Shown here: in pieces, positions 42,973-53,144 of the stretch
Layout of the letters: each line of letters opens with the position of its first letter
Numbering within the stretch: the first letter of the stretch is position 1
NCBI RefSeq assembly: GCF_005160265.1
Contig: NZ_CP039865.1
Coordinates: 4,116,828-4,180,827 of the forward strand
Direction of reading: 5' to 3'
Length of the DNA: 64,000 nucleotides
Source of the DNA: Phreatobacter aquaticus
Lineage (GTDB): Bacteria > Pseudomonadota > Alphaproteobacteria > Rhizobiales > Phreatobacteraceae
Translations under genes and position numbers: made by a program
Notes under the pieces: generated by a model
What the model saw: the letters and a program-made list of their open reading frames with translations, nothing else
What the model was told of the DNA's origin: nothing
The model's database searches: none

Positions 42973-44049
42973 ATGGTGACAGGTTCCGACGCTCCCAGCG
43001 CCGCTCCCCTTGTGTCGGAGCAATCCGGTGCTGCCTCGCATCCCAAGCTCGCCATCGTCATCACCTGCTTCAACTACGAAGCCTATGTCGAGCGGGCCAT
43101 TGCCAGTGTCCTGATGCAGGGGCGCGGTGATTGGGAGCTGGTCGTCATCGACGACGGCTCGACCGATGGCTCCTGGGCCGCCATCACCCGAACCGGCGCG
43201 AAGGCCTTCCGGATCGAGAATGGCGGCCAGAGGGCGGCCTGCCTGTTCGGTTTCGACCAGACCAGCGCCCCCTTCGTGCTGTTCCTCGATGCCGATGATG
43301 AGCTGAAGCCGGGAGCGCTGGCCACGATCATGGCCAGCCTCGACCCCGATGTCGCGAAACTGCAGTTTCCCCTGACACGCATCGACGGCGCTGGCGCGAT
43401 CATCAGCGGGGCCGTGCCGCCGCTCGATGACTTCCGCACGCGCGCCGACCTCGCAACACGGGTGCTGAGGACCGGCGTCTACACGACGCCTCCAACCTCG
43501 GGCAATGTGTTCCGCCGCGACCTCTGCGAGGTGCTGCGCGAAGCAACCTACGACAAGGCGGTCGACGGCATCATTCTCTTCGCTGCGCCGTTTCTGGGCG
43601 ATGTGGTCAGCCTGTCGGAAGAACTCGGCCTCTACCGCATCCATGGCCGCAATGATTCAGGCCTCGGACGGCCAGCCGACCCCATTTCGCTCAATCGCGA
43701 CATCCAGCGCTTTGTCGAACGGCTGGAACACCTGCGGTCGTTCCTCGTCCGCTTCGGGCTCGCCAGCCAGCTGGTCGCAGCCAACGACTCGTTCTTCTTC
43801 CTCGAGCGTCACTTCGCCCTCGATATCGCGTCCGGTCGGCGGCCGCGCCTGCGCGGGCTGCCTCACCTCATTCGGTGCCTCTGGCTGGAATATTTTCCAA
43901 CCCGCACCAAGGCTGTCGTCACTGTGTTCTTCATCATCGCCGCGCTCCTGCCCAATGCGCGCGCGCAGCGATTGATGGCCTATCGGTTCAATGTCGGTCG
44001 AAGATCGGCACGTGATTTGCTGAGAGCTCTGGTGGGGCGTGACGCTTGA
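42973..44049 (+). CDS. Glycosyltransferase family 2
   Basis: 358 residues from ATG 42973; a GTG at 42949 is also possible. The GT-A region has LAIVITCFNYEAYVERAIAS, DDGSTDGS and VLFLDADDELKPGAL. The C-terminus has a hydrophobic helix around 305-325, so the enzyme may be membrane-associated. It precedes the Wza/ExoF-like gene by 28 bp. Confidence 0.9.
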   Translation: MVTGSDAPSAAPLVSEQSGAASHPKLAIVITCFNYEAYVERAIASVLMQGRGDWELVVIDDGSTDGSWAAITRTGAKAFRIENGGQRAACLFGFDQTSAPFVLFLDADDELKPGALATIMASLDPDVAKLQFPLTRIDGAGAIISGAVPPLDDFRTRADLATRVLRTGVYTTPPTSGNVFRRDLCEVLREATYDKAVDGIILFAAPFLGDVVSLSEELGLYRIHGRNDSGLGRPADPISLNRDIQRFVERLEHLRSFLVRFGLASQLVAANDSFFFLERHFALDIASGRRPRLRGLPHLIRCLWLEYFPTRTKAVVTVFFIIAALLPNARAQRLMAYRFNVGRRSARDLLRALVGRDA

Positions 44050-44077
44050 GCCCAGGTCATCGGCAGGAGACAAGCGC

Positions 44078-45337
44078 ATGAAACAGGTTGGATTGCTGGC
44101 TCTGGCGCTGGCCATGGCTGTGCCCGGCGAGACCTATGCCGCCGAAGGCACCCAGACCCGCTACCTGCTCGGGCCGCAGGATCGGCTGATGATCCGTGTG
44201 CATTCGCTGCGCCGGAGCATGGGCGAGGCGGTGCCATGGGTCCCGCTCAACGGTGAATTCTCGATCGGCGCAGATGGCAGCGTGTCCATTCCGATCGTTG
44301 GCCAGCTCAGGGCCGCCGGCGGCACCACGAGCGATCTCGCCGAGGCAATCAGCCAGAAGCTGCGCGAGGCCGCCAACCTCTCCGAGGTTCCGTCCGCGTC
44401 GGTGGAAGTGATCAAGTACCGCCCCTTCTACGTGCTGGGCGCCGTTCAGCAGCCGGGCAAATACGAGTTCCAGCCGGGCTTGACCGTCCTGCAGGCGCTG
44501 AGCACGGCGCAGGGGCTTGCCCGTGCAAGCGAGATGTCGAGCACCGAACGCGAGATGCTGTCGGCTGGCGGCGACATCCGCACGTTGGAGGCCGAGAGGA
44601 TCTCGCTTGAGGCGCGCATGGCGCGGCTGGCTGCCGAGATATCGGATGCCACCGCACCCATCTTCTCCGAGTTCCTGACGAGCCGCGCATCCGATCCGCG
44701 CGTCGCCAAGGCGATGCAGGAAGAGACGCTCCGCTTCACCACCCGTCGGGCCAATCTGCTGGCGGAACTCGAAGCGATCGAGGCATCGAAGGTTCTCCTC
44801 CAGCAGGAACTGAGGTCGCTGGACGAGAAAGGCCGTTCGCTCGACCGGCAGATCGAGGCCAACAAGCGCGAACTGCGCCTCGTCGGCGACCTGCTTGCCC
44901 GCGGCCTGACGGTCTCGCCCCGGCAGATCGCCGCCGAGAACACCCAGGTTCAGGTCGAAAGCAACCGGCTGGACGTGCAGGTTGCCAGCCTCAGGGCAAA
45001 CCAGAGCCTTGCCAGGGCGAGCCGCGACCTGATCGAACTGCGCGCGCGGTATCGCCGCGAAGCGCTGGATGATTCCGCGGCGACCCGCTCCCTGCTCGAC
45101 CAGAACGCTGCGCGCGCCCGCACCGCCGAATTGCTGCTGCAGAATGCCGAGGCGCGCTCCCCCGCATCCGTCGTCGACAGCGAGGAGGTCATACCGACCT
45201 ACAGGCTGACGCGGTCCTTGCCGACCGGGTCTGCCACCTGGGTGGCAACCGAAGACACCGCCCTGGAGGCCGGCGACGTGCTCCAGGTGACCGTGCCGAG
45301 AGCGCAGCGACGCGGACAAGGCGTGCCTGGCCAGTAA
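44078..45337 (+). CDS. Polysaccharide export protein (Wza/ExoF-like)
   Basis: 419 residues. Signal peptide MKQVGLLALALAMAVPGETYA with an AxA-like cut; there is no lipobox Cys, unlike E. coli Wza. A Poly_export domain (YLLGPQDRLMIRVHSLRRS, FSIGADGSVSIPIVGQL) is followed by a SLBB-like segment PFYVLGAVQQPGKYEFQP, then a long coiled coil (about 165-370). This matches ExoF-type export proteins in rhizobia. ATG 44078 has AGGAG 9 bases upstream. Confidence 0.9.
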   Translation: MKQVGLLALALAMAVPGETYAAEGTQTRYLLGPQDRLMIRVHSLRRSMGEAVPWVPLNGEFSIGADGSVSIPIVGQLRAAGGTTSDLAEAISQKLREAANLSEVPSASVEVIKYRPFYVLGAVQQPGKYEFQPGLTVLQALSTAQGLARASEMSSTEREMLSAGGDIRTLEAERISLEARMARLAAEISDATAPIFSEFLTSRASDPRVAKAMQEETLRFTTRRANLLAELEAIEASKVLLQQELRSLDEKGRSLDRQIEANKRELRLVGDLLARGLTVSPRQIAAENTQVQVESNRLDVQVASLRANQSLARASRDLIELRARYRREALDDSAATRSLLDQNAARARTAELLLQNAEARSPASVVDSEEVIPTYRLTRSLPTGSATWVATEDTALEAGDVLQVTVPRAQRRGQGVPGQ

Positions 45338-45398
45338 GACGGGAAAGGCACATCGGCAGCATCGTCCGCCAGGGGCCGATGATGGTCGATGGCGGAGA

Positions 45399-46838
45399 TC
45401 ACCAGCGGTCGACCCATTCGAGCCTGCGCGATCCGATGATCAGCCGGACGCCGCAGCCATAGAGTGTCGCCGCATAGACGGCGGCCCCATAGGCGGCCAG
45501 CAGCACCAGTTCGACGATCACAGGCAGCATCACAGGCGCGACGGCTGCCCGCAGCAGCATCACGCAGCCGGCCATCGCCGCGGAGGCGACTCCAATCTTC
45601 CAGATATTCTTGATTTGCGCCCTGAGGCCGACACCAGCGAGCATCCGGGCAAAGATCATGTAGCAGCCGAACATCGCAACCGAGGTCAGCAGCCGGGCGA
45701 TGATCGTGCCGGTAACCGAGAAGAGGTAGAGGCCGAGCGAGACGAAGACGACGCGGATGGCGAGATCGAACAGGTTGATGCGGAAAATGGCCACCGGCCG
45801 GTCGATCGCCAGCGCGAACGAATAGAGCGCCTGGAAATAGGGAATCGTGACGACCGACAGCGCCAGCAGCCGCAGGAACTCACCGGTCTCCTGCCATTTC
45901 GCCCCGAGCAGCAGCACGATGACCAGATCGCCTGTGAGGGCGAGCCCGATGCAGATCGGTGCCGAGATCAGCATGGCAAAGCGCGCGGCCTTGAGGAAGG
46001 CTAGCTTCAGGCGCTCGGGATCGTCCGAGATGTTGGAGAACGCGGCCATGACAGGCTGCATGGCCGGACCGATCAGGCTCTGGGTCGGCAACACCGCGAG
46101 ATCGCTTGCGACCGTGTAGCGACCGAGCATTGTCTTGTCGACGAAGGCGCCGAGCAGCACGCGATCGAACTGCCAGTTGAGCGCCGAGACGATCTGCGCG
46201 GAACTGAACCATCCAACGAAGCTGGAGAACTGGTTGAATCGGGCAAGCGACAGGGATGGCCGATAGGGTGCAAGCACATAGGACGCGACAGTCGCGGCCA
46301 TCGGCGCCATGACGAAATTGGCGACGATCGCCCAATAGCCGCCGCCCGCCATGACCACGCCGATCGCGGAGGCGAATGCGGCGAGCTTGCCGATGAATTC
46401 GGAAATGAACGCCTGCCGGAAGCTGAGCTCGCGTACGAAATGCACCATGGCGGGGCTGTAGAGGCCGCGCGCGATCGGGCCGGCGGCCAGTGCGATCACC
46501 AGCAGGATCAGAGCGCGATCATTGTAGATGAGCGAGAAGGGCCAGGCGGCTGCGACGATCACCGCCGAGATCACCAGGCCGCGCAGAAAACCGAGCGTGA
46601 ACCCGGTATCGAGATGCGATTTGTCGATGGCCGACAACCGCGTCAACGCCTGGGTCACCGGAACCTCGAGCACGGTGTCGACGACGACGACAAGGGTCAG
46701 GGCCAGCGCCACCACGCCGAAATCCGCCGGCATCAGCACGCGCGCCAGGATCAGCAGCGTGAAGAAATCGATGAAACGGCCCAGAAAGCGCGAGAAGACC
46801 AGCCATCCGGCGCCGCGAACGGCTTTCATGGTCAGCAT
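45399..46838 (-). CDS. Wzx-like flippase (polysaccharide transporter, MOP superfamily)
   Basis: 479 residues with about 12 membrane segments. N-terminus GAGWLVFSRFLGRFIDFFTL and the conserved RVLMPADFGVVALALTLV loop are typical of lipopolysaccharide/exopolysaccharide flippases. It would translocate the undecaprenyl-linked repeat unit. Start ATG 46838 with AAGG 7 bases upstream; convergent with the ExoF-like gene at 61 bp. Confidence 0.9.
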   Translation of the reverse strand: MLTMKAVRGAGWLVFSRFLGRFIDFFTLLILARVLMPADFGVVALALTLVVVVDTVLEVPVTQALTRLSAIDKSHLDTGFTLGFLRGLVISAVIVAAAWPFSLIYNDRALILLVIALAAGPIARGLYSPAMVHFVRELSFRQAFISEFIGKLAAFASAIGVVMAGGGYWAIVANFVMAPMAATVASYVLAPYRPSLSLARFNQFSSFVGWFSSAQIVSALNWQFDRVLLGAFVDKTMLGRYTVASDLAVLPTQSLIGPAMQPVMAAFSNISDDPERLKLAFLKAARFAMLISAPICIGLALTGDLVIVLLLGAKWQETGEFLRLLALSVVTIPYFQALYSFALAIDRPVAIFRINLFDLAIRVVFVSLGLYLFSVTGTIIARLLTSVAMFGCYMIFARMLAGVGLRAQIKNIWKIGVASAAMAGCVMLLRAAVAPVMLPVIVELVLLAAYGAAVYAATLYGCGVRLIIGSRRLEWVDRW

Positions 46839-46935
46839 GCCATCACCTTGACGTCGTCAGCACCTTTGACCCTGCGCGGGCAAGGCTGCGGCCAGGCCAT
46901 TGGCGGGGTGCAAGTCGAAGTGCCGGAGGGCTTCG

Positions 46936-48105
46936 TCACGGGGAGACCGTCATGCGCAACGATCGGGCCAGATCCCGGTAAAGCGTCGTCGTGTCGAAGC
47001 GGCGACGCACCGTCTCGGCAGCCCTGGCGCCTCTGGCCTGCCGGTTCTCCCAGGCATCGAGGATGGCAGAGGCGAGCGCGGCCGGGTCCCCCACGGACAC
47101 CAGACGACCATCGACCCCATCCTCGACCAGGCTTTCAAAGGCCCGGATCCGGCTCAGCACGACAGATGCGCCCGACCCCATGGCCTCCAGCGCGGCAATC
47201 GCCACCGCCTCGTTGGAGGACGGCATCGCATAGACCCCGCATGTCTGAAGGTGGCGCTGCACCTCGTCACGCCCGACGAAACCATGGAAGGCCACGCGAC
47301 CCGCAACGCCCAGTTCCACCGTGAGCTGCTTGAGCATGTCCATGTCAGGCCCGGCCCCGACAATGTCCAATGTCCAGTCGTCAGGCAGCAACGCCATGGC
47401 GCGGATGAGATCGCTGGTGCGCTTCTGCTTGTTGGTGAGACGGGCGACTGTCAGCACGGACTTGCGTCGTTCCACGCCGCTATTGGGCAGGAACTGCGTT
47501 GTATCGCACCCGTTGGGCTGCAGTTTCACCGGCGCGCCATATTGCCGAGCCACATCGCACTCATCCGGTGTCTGGCAATAGATGACGGCGGCTTTGGCAA
47601 AGGCGCGCCGCTTGAACCACTTCACGACACCCTTCGCCAGGCCGCCATGGTCGGCAGCGACCACGGGCACGCCGACCCGGTGAACGATGTGGTCGAACCG
47701 GCCGCTCCAATATTCCTGCACATAGAGAACACCGATCTCATCCTGCACCAGTCCCTGTTCCAGCGGCGCCATGAAGGCCAGGGTGTTGCAGCGCTCGTCG
47801 GCATAGAGCGAGAAGCGCGTCGCCCGGCTGAGGCGCTTCAGCAATGGCCTCTTCTCGATGGGCTGATACCAGGCGGCGAGCGGCAGGAAGCGCACGTCGA
47901 TGCCGGCATCGGTCTGATAGCGGCCGCTTTCGACCAGCGAGGGGATGTAGAGGATGGGCTTGATGCCGTTCTGCAGCAGGCCTGCCGCATAATACCAGGA
48001 CCAGTCGCCCCGATAGGATGCGAGATAGCTCTCCCGCGTCTGGCCGAGGACACGGCCGAAAAAGCCTTCGAACGACCCGCAGCTCAGCAGGATTGCGACA
48101 TTCAT
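46936..48105 (-). CDS. Glycosyltransferase family 4
   Basis: 389 residues. GT-B fold with AILLSCGSFEGFFGRVLGQT at the start, QPNGCDTTQFLPN at the domain junction, VLTVARLTNKQKRTSDLIRA and SNEAVAIAALEAMGSGASVV with the conserved Glu. ATG 48105 is supported by family length. It runs 97 bp before the flippase gene and 25 bp after the HAD gene on the same strand. Confidence 0.9.
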   Translation of the reverse strand: MNVAILLSCGSFEGFFGRVLGQTRESYLASYRGDWSWYYAAGLLQNGIKPILYIPSLVESGRYQTDAGIDVRFLPLAAWYQPIEKRPLLKRLSRATRFSLYADERCNTLAFMAPLEQGLVQDEIGVLYVQEYWSGRFDHIVHRVGVPVVAADHGGLAKGVVKWFKRRAFAKAAVIYCQTPDECDVARQYGAPVKLQPNGCDTTQFLPNSGVERRKSVLTVARLTNKQKRTSDLIRAMALLPDDWTLDIVGAGPDMDMLKQLTVELGVAGRVAFHGFVGRDEVQRHLQTCGVYAMPSSNEAVAIAALEAMGSGASVVLSRIRAFESLVEDGVDGRLVSVGDPAALASAILDAWENRQARGARAAETVRRRFDTTTLYRDLARSLRMTVSP

Positions 48106-48130
48106 GATGGTGCCCCGGCATGGATCGGCA

Positions 48131-50095
48131 TCAGCGCTGGAGCCTCGCCGATAGCCCGCGCAGGGCATGCAAGGTCTCCAGCAGCGCCAGTAGCGCTGGC
48201 CTGGTCATTGGAAATTCGCGGACAATCGCGCCTTCCCGCCAGAGCTGGGCCTTGATGGAGGCAAGGCGCGCGCCGATCCCAGCCCGGCTGCCCGTTTCCA
48301 CCACCCGGACCGTGCCTGACCGGCCAAAATCCACCGATCTCTCGCCAACCTCGAGGCAAGCGACCTCCTGGTGGCTTGGCCGCGTGATCGCCTTCTGCAA
48401 GCGCCGCCATGCGATCTCCGCATCGCGCAGCACGGTTGCGCCGCCGCCCTGCGGCAGGCCATCGATATAGGCGAGCGCTCCCGCCAGCAGATCATTGGCG
48501 GCAGCCGGATCGACGGCGCCATAGGCCAGGTTGCCGCTATTGGCGCGAACCTCGCCATCGGCCTCCGCGTGGAACAGCTTGACCGACGGCACGGCGGGCT
48601 CGAACAGGCTCTCCACCAGATGCCAGTAGCGCAGCACCGCGGTTTCCGGCTTCAGGGGATTGTAGAGATTCTGCTGGACCACGAGGCCGGCGACGCGGGG
48701 AAAATGCGCCTCGCTGTGGCCCTTGTAATTGGCCCTTGCGAACTGGATCGTCTCGATCGCCAGATCGGGGAAACCAGCTGCCAGAAGGCGCTGGGTACTG
48801 CCATAAAGACCCGTGTCACAGAGGATGATCCGGCGCGCGCCGGCAGCGCACTCCGCGAAATGGCGCGTGAACAAGCGGTTCTGCGTCTCGATATCGGCCA
48901 GAACCGCAAGGCCGGTCTCGCCAAAGAGCAGGTCGAACAGGATATCCGCGGCAAAGGGCTCATGCCAGGACGGCGCAAGCTGATAATCACCGCCGCCAAG
49001 TGCCCTCGCGACATCGGCGAAGCTGCTGCCGCGAAACTCGCGCGAAAGCTCTTCCAGAGCCGCCGGGCTGCGCGCCAGCACGGCGGACCGCGCAGCCACC
49101 AGCCGGGAGACCATCAGCGTCTCCCGTCCGACCGCCAGCGGCAGGTCGAGCTTCGCCAGAACCCGTTCGAAAGCCTCGCGTATGCCGACGCCCCCGCGGG
49201 CACAGAACATGAGGCGCGCATCGCCATCGGACCCCGCCTGATCGGCATAGAGCCAGATCAACAGACTGAATTGCGCGACGATGGGCCCGAGAATGTCACG
49301 CCCGAAGCCATGGCGGTCAGCCGCTGGCGGCATGCCCCTGGCCGAACTGCGCAGGCGGCGGCGCAGCCGACGCGCCATCTCGGTCGCTCCCCCATGGGCG
49401 CGCCGCACCGCATGGCCCAATCGGCTCCGCGGCAGATGCAATGTCTGGAGGCCCTGCCCGGCTGCGGCCTTCACATCGGCCAATGCGTCATCACCAATGT
49501 GGAGCATGAGGCGCGGCGCCACATCCTCCAGACGGGCGACCGTTGGAAACAGGTCGCCACGGCGCTTGGTCTCGCCCTGATCCGCGCTGGAATAGACCTG
49601 GTCGATCAGATGGTCGCCGTGGAAATGGCGAATGAGCTCGGCGACATGCCGGGCCGGCAGCGTCGTGTCGCTGACCGCCACGATCCTGAGCCCCGCCAGC
49701 TTCTGAGTGCGGAGCGCATCCGCCAGGGCCCGATTGGCCGAGAGCGAAGCCTTTTCGATCTCGATCTCGATGGCGAGCCGGGCCTCGACCAGGTCCTGAG
49801 GCAGGCCAAGAACCCGAAGCTGGCGGGCGACGATATCGGTCAGCCGCACTTCGCCGCGATCGTCGACATTCATCGCCCGGAACGCCAGCTTCTGGATCTC
49901 GATCCGCAGGTCGACCAACAAGTCTGGCGAGACGGTGAAGCCGCGTTCCCCCAGCAGGCTGGCGAAACGGCGCTCGGCTGCGATGATCCGCGATCGCTCC
50001 GATCTCTCGTCGCGGAGCAGAAGCGTATCGAAGACATCGCAGGATATGACCCTGATGTCGCTCAGCGGAGCGCCAAGGCGGTCAAGCGGAGGCAA
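48131..50095 (-). CDS. Large HAD-superfamily protein
   Basis: 654 residues. The N-terminal HAD domain (about 10-235) contains motif I CDVFDTLLLR with the two catalytic Asp, motif II VSDTTLPA, a conserved Lys in ETKRRGDLF and motif IV HIGDDALAD. The rest (about 260-650) is a separate domain I do not recognise, with LMFCARGG and ILCDTGLYGSTQ. Proteins of this length occur in capsule and O-antigen loci, possibly as phosphatase/transferase fusions. TTG 50095 is preferred as start since GGGAGG lies upstream. Confidence 0.8.
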   Translation of the reverse strand: MPPLDRLGAPLSDIRVISCDVFDTLLLRDERSERSRIIAAERRFASLLGERGFTVSPDLLVDLRIEIQKLAFRAMNVDDRGEVRLTDIVARQLRVLGLPQDLVEARLAIEIEIEKASLSANRALADALRTQKLAGLRIVAVSDTTLPARHVAELIRHFHGDHLIDQVYSSADQGETKRRGDLFPTVARLEDVAPRLMLHIGDDALADVKAAAGQGLQTLHLPRSRLGHAVRRAHGGATEMARRLRRRLRSSARGMPPAADRHGFGRDILGPIVAQFSLLIWLYADQAGSDGDARLMFCARGGVGIREAFERVLAKLDLPLAVGRETLMVSRLVAARSAVLARSPAALEELSREFRGSSFADVARALGGGDYQLAPSWHEPFAADILFDLLFGETGLAVLADIETQNRLFTRHFAECAAGARRIILCDTGLYGSTQRLLAAGFPDLAIETIQFARANYKGHSEAHFPRVAGLVVQQNLYNPLKPETAVLRYWHLVESLFEPAVPSVKLFHAEADGEVRANSGNLAYGAVDPAAANDLLAGALAYIDGLPQGGGATVLRDAEIAWRRLQKAITRPSHQEVACLEVGERSVDFGRSGTVRVVETGSRAGIGARLASIKAQLWREGAIVREFPMTRPALLALLETLHALRGLSARLQR

Positions 50096-50462
50096 TGGCG
50101 AGCCCCTCCCTCTTGCGACTTTGCGACGCCACCGGCCACACCATCGTCTACCAACTCCTCCAGCGGGTTGGACCTTCAGCGCCCATCAGGCGCCGGTCAG
50201 CACCCAGATCAGCCCTGCAAAGGTCCGGATTCAGCATCCCGCAGGTTGTATTTGGAGCAAGCAACATTCGGGCCGCATTGCGCTATGGCCTGATCCGCCA
50301 GGATCGGCCGCGGGCAGGCTTTCGCCATTTGTGTGATCGACCGGCGGCCAGGGATATCGCAGCAAGGAACCCAGACCGGATGTACCGGAGGGTCATGCCG
50401 CGTCTGCAGACTTGCGGCCATGAGAGCCAGGATCTGGCAGGCACCTGCCGCCGGAGCGACCA
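50096..50462. other. 367-bp region between the HAD and EamA genes
   Basis: Nothing convincing is visible. Both neighbours are on the minus strand, so this is the promoter region of the HAD gene and the 3' region of the transporter gene. A plus-strand frame across it runs into the transporter gene and has no family signal. No strong terminator hairpin was found. Confidence 0.5.
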
Positions 50463-51353
50463 TCAATCCGACCGTGTGGCGCCCCGTCGTGCCGAGGTGA
50501 CGATCAGCAGGATGCCGGCCAGGGCGACGATCGCGCTGCCGATCAGCGTCGTCAGGGTCGGCACCTCGCCGAAGACGAGCAGGCCGATGCTGGCCGCCCA
50601 GATGATCTGGCTGTAGCTCATCGGCGACACGACGGCGGCCGGCGCGTGGGTGAAGGCCCAGACCAGCATGATGTGCGAGGCAACCCCGCATAGCCCTGAG
50701 ATCACCAGCAGCCCGAAGCCATAGGCACTCGGCAGACCGGGGAAGAACAGGGCCCCGATCCCGGAGGCCACCAGCGCCCAGAAACTCGCATGGAACAGCA
50801 GGACCGTCATCGGATCGGTGCGGCCGGTATGGCGGGTCAGCACCTGGTAGATCGCGTTGAGGCCAGCAAGGGCGAGCGGAAACAGCAGCGCCAGCGACAG
50901 GAACGGCGCGCCGGGATCGAGCGCGATCAGCACCCCGGCAAAGCCCATGGCGATGAACAACCATTGCAGCGGCTTGGTCGGCTCGCCGAGCGCCGGTCCG
51001 GCAATGGCGGTGGCGAGCAGCGGCGCGGACAGCGCGATCGCATAGGTCTGCGACAAGGTGAGATGCATCAGCGCCAGCACGGCGAAGACCGTCGTTCCGG
51101 CAAGGCACAGGCCCCGGACGATCTGCAGCCAGGGATGGCGCGTGACGACAAAGCGCTTCCAGTCGGTCGCCAGCGCCCAGATGACGAGGGCCGCCACCTG
51201 GACCGCGTTGCGCACGAAGACCACAACGGCGACCGAGGCCTCGCGGGCGACCACCCGCATCAGCGAATCCATGATGACGAAGACCAGAACGGCTGTTGTC
51301 ATCGCGATTGCGGCGAGCACGACAGTGCGCCGCTCCGTGCGGGGAGCGTTCAC
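50463..51353 (-). CDS. EamA/DMT-family transporter
   Basis: 296 residues with ten membrane segments in two EamA repeats (VFVRNAVQVAALVIWAL; SPMSYSQIIWAASIGLLVFGE near the C-terminus). Drug/metabolite transporter superfamily, usually an exporter. GTG 51353 overlaps the amidohydrolase stop, with AAGGTGG 7 bases upstream. Its place in an amino-acid catabolic set suggests export of a metabolite, but the substrate is unknown. Confidence 0.88.
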   Translation of the reverse strand: MNAPRTERRTVVLAAIAMTTAVLVFVIMDSLMRVVAREASVAVVVFVRNAVQVAALVIWALATDWKRFVVTRHPWLQIVRGLCLAGTTVFAVLALMHLTLSQTYAIALSAPLLATAIAGPALGEPTKPLQWLFIAMGFAGVLIALDPGAPFLSLALLFPLALAGLNAIYQVLTRHTGRTDPMTVLLFHASFWALVASGIGALFFPGLPSAYGFGLLVISGLCGVASHIMLVWAFTHAPAAVVSPMSYSQIIWAASIGLLVFGEVPTLTTLIGSAIVALAGILLIVTSARRGATRSD

Positions 51354-52258
51354 GCCGCCACCTTGAACAACCGGGCGGGATTGTCGCTGATCATCCGCCG
51401 GAGATCGTTTGGTCCGATCCCCTGCTCCGCGAGAAGCCGGAGGAACAGCCGAAGACCTTCGACAGGCCTCGGCAGGATGCCGACGCCGCAATCGCTCGAG
51501 ACGATCAGGTTCGCCGCGCCATGGCGCCGGATGATCGCGGCCATGCGCTGGATGCTGACGCCGGCAATGACATGAGCTTCGGCATCCACATGGGTCAGAG
51601 GCACATCGGCGGCTGGCGAGGCAAAGAAATAGGAAAGCTCTGCCACCGCGCCACCCCCGATCACCGCCGCAATCGCCTGGTCGTCATAGTGCGAGGCCGG
51701 CACGAGAATGCGTTGGACACCGCGCGCCTTCGCCTCGCCCACCAGTCGCACCGCCTCGGACGCCGCGACATGGCCGGTATTGAACACCACATCGGCGGCG
51801 GCGACCCGGTCGAGGATCTCCGGCAGGGGATCGGGCAGCGGCCCCGTCTCCGGCACTTCGAAACAGGCCTCGACATAGAGCGGCGAGCGCCCCTCGCCGC
51901 GCGCCACATGGCGCGTGTGATGGGTCGGCAGCGAGATAAACCGGGCACCAGTCCCCGGCCCGTAGCCATAGCCAAGCGCGATGGCCACCGCCTCGGCCGA
52001 GACACCACCGGCCGGCGGCTCCATGATCAGCCCGCCCCAGATGTCGAGCGCGACCGGCCCGAGCACGCGCCTCGCGAGCGCCGCGTAGCCGGATGAATTG
52101 GCGAAATTGTCCATCAGGCCGAGGCCCGTCATGCCGGCGGCCAGCGCCTCACGCGCCGCCTCGATCACGTCGAGCGAGCGGGCATTGATATGGGGGCAGG
52201 CATGGACATGGCAGTCGACGGCGCCGACGATGAGGTCGTCCTCGATCAGGGCGCTCAC
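51350..52258 (-). CDS. DUF6282-like amidohydrolase-fold protein
   Basis: 302 residues. A metal site of the TIM-barrel hydrolase type is suggested by VDCHVHACPH near residue 15 and SLPTHHTRH near 110, with NTGHVAASEA, VPASHY and SSDCGVG later. This is the DUF6282 pattern as I remember it; activity is uncharacterised. GTG 52258 has GAGG 7 bases upstream. It lies directly after the ABC ATPase gene and before the EamA gene. Confidence 0.75.
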   Translation of the reverse strand: MSALIEDDLIVGAVDCHVHACPHINARSLDVIEAAREALAAGMTGLGLMDNFANSSGYAALARRVLGPVALDIWGGLIMEPPAGGVSAEAVAIALGYGYGPGTGARFISLPTHHTRHVARGEGRSPLYVEACFEVPETGPLPDPLPEILDRVAAADVVFNTGHVAASEAVRLVGEAKARGVQRILVPASHYDDQAIAAVIGGGAVAELSYFFASPAADVPLTHVDAEAHVIAGVSIQRMAAIIRRHGAANLIVSSDCGVGILPRPVEGLRLFLRLLAEQGIGPNDLRRMISDNPARLFKVAA

Positions 52259-52259
52259 C

Positions 52260-52997
52260 TCAATGCCTCAGGATCTTGGCCGTGAAATCCTTGAGGCGCT
52301 CGGTCTCCGGCGCATCGAAGATGCGATCAGGCTTGCCGATCTCGACGATCTTGCCCTGATCCATGAAGGCGACCCGGCTCGCCACCTCGCGCACGAAGCC
52401 CATTTCATGGCTGACGATGATCATGGTCATGCCTTCGCGGCCAAGCGCGCGAATCGTGTCCAGCACTTCCGTCACCAATTCCGGATCGAGCGCGGAGGTC
52501 ACCTCGTCGAGCAGCAGCACATCCGGCTTCAGGGCGAGCGCCCGGGCAATCGCCACGCGCTGCTGCTGGCCACCGGACAGCTCGTCCGGATAGGCACCAA
52601 CCTTGGCGGACAGGCCGACCTTGGCAAGGAGGTCGCGCGCTTCCGTCTCCACATCGCCGCGCGCCCTGCCCTTCACGATGGTGGGCGCGATGGTGACATT
52701 GCGCAGCGCCGTCATGTTCTGGAATAGGTTGTACTGCTGGAACACGATGGCGAACCGGTCGCGCGCCCGCTTCAGCGAGGCCTTCGACCCATAGTCGATC
52801 CGCTCCTCGTCCAGAACGACATGGCCGGCATGCGGGCGGATCAGCCCGACCAGGGTGCGCAGGAGCGTCGATTTGCCGGAGCCGGAGGGGCCGATCAGCG
52901 CGAGAATCTCGCCGCGCGCGATCGACAGATCGATGCCGGAGAGCACATCGATGGTCCCATAACGGGCGGCAAGCCCCTGAACTGTCAGAAAAGTCAA
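52260..52997 (-). CDS. Polar amino acid ABC transporter ATP-binding protein (GlnQ family)
   Basis: 245 residues. Walker A GPSGSGKSTLLRTL, signature LSGGQQQRVAIARAL, Walker B VLLLDEVTSALD and the H-loop VSHEMGFVREVASR. It probably forms the transporter with the divergent binding protein at 53145 and permeases at 54046 and 54714, although it is on the opposite strand. Confidence 0.94.
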   Translation of the reverse strand: MTFLTVQGLAARYGTIDVLSGIDLSIARGEILALIGPSGSGKSTLLRTLVGLIRPHAGHVVLDEERIDYGSKASLKRARDRFAIVFQQYNLFQNMTALRNVTIAPTIVKGRARGDVETEARDLLAKVGLSAKVGAYPDELSGGQQQRVAIARALALKPDVLLLDEVTSALDPELVTEVLDTIRALGREGMTMIIVSHEMGFVREVASRVAFMDQGKIVEIGKPDRIFDAPETERLKDFTAKILRH

Positions 52998-53144
52998 GTC
53001 AATGTCTCCTGCATGCCCTGCAAAGACGCCGCATGGGCGTGCCTCCTTAACAGGCTTGCTACTGTTTCGAGCAGCACGCTAGCCTGCCCGAAGGTCAAGG
53101 GTCCGGCAAGGCAAGGCCCACCACAGACTGAAGGGAACGACGAC

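Noticed and set aside
46900-50293. Two long plus-strand frames (451 and 640 codons) opposite the GT4 and HAD genes
   Set aside because: Low-complexity Arg/Gln/His-rich shadows; the minus-strand products have intact motifs.
50095-50616. Plus-strand frame of 173 codons across the gap after the HAD gene
   Set aside because: Runs antisense into the EamA gene and lacks family signal.
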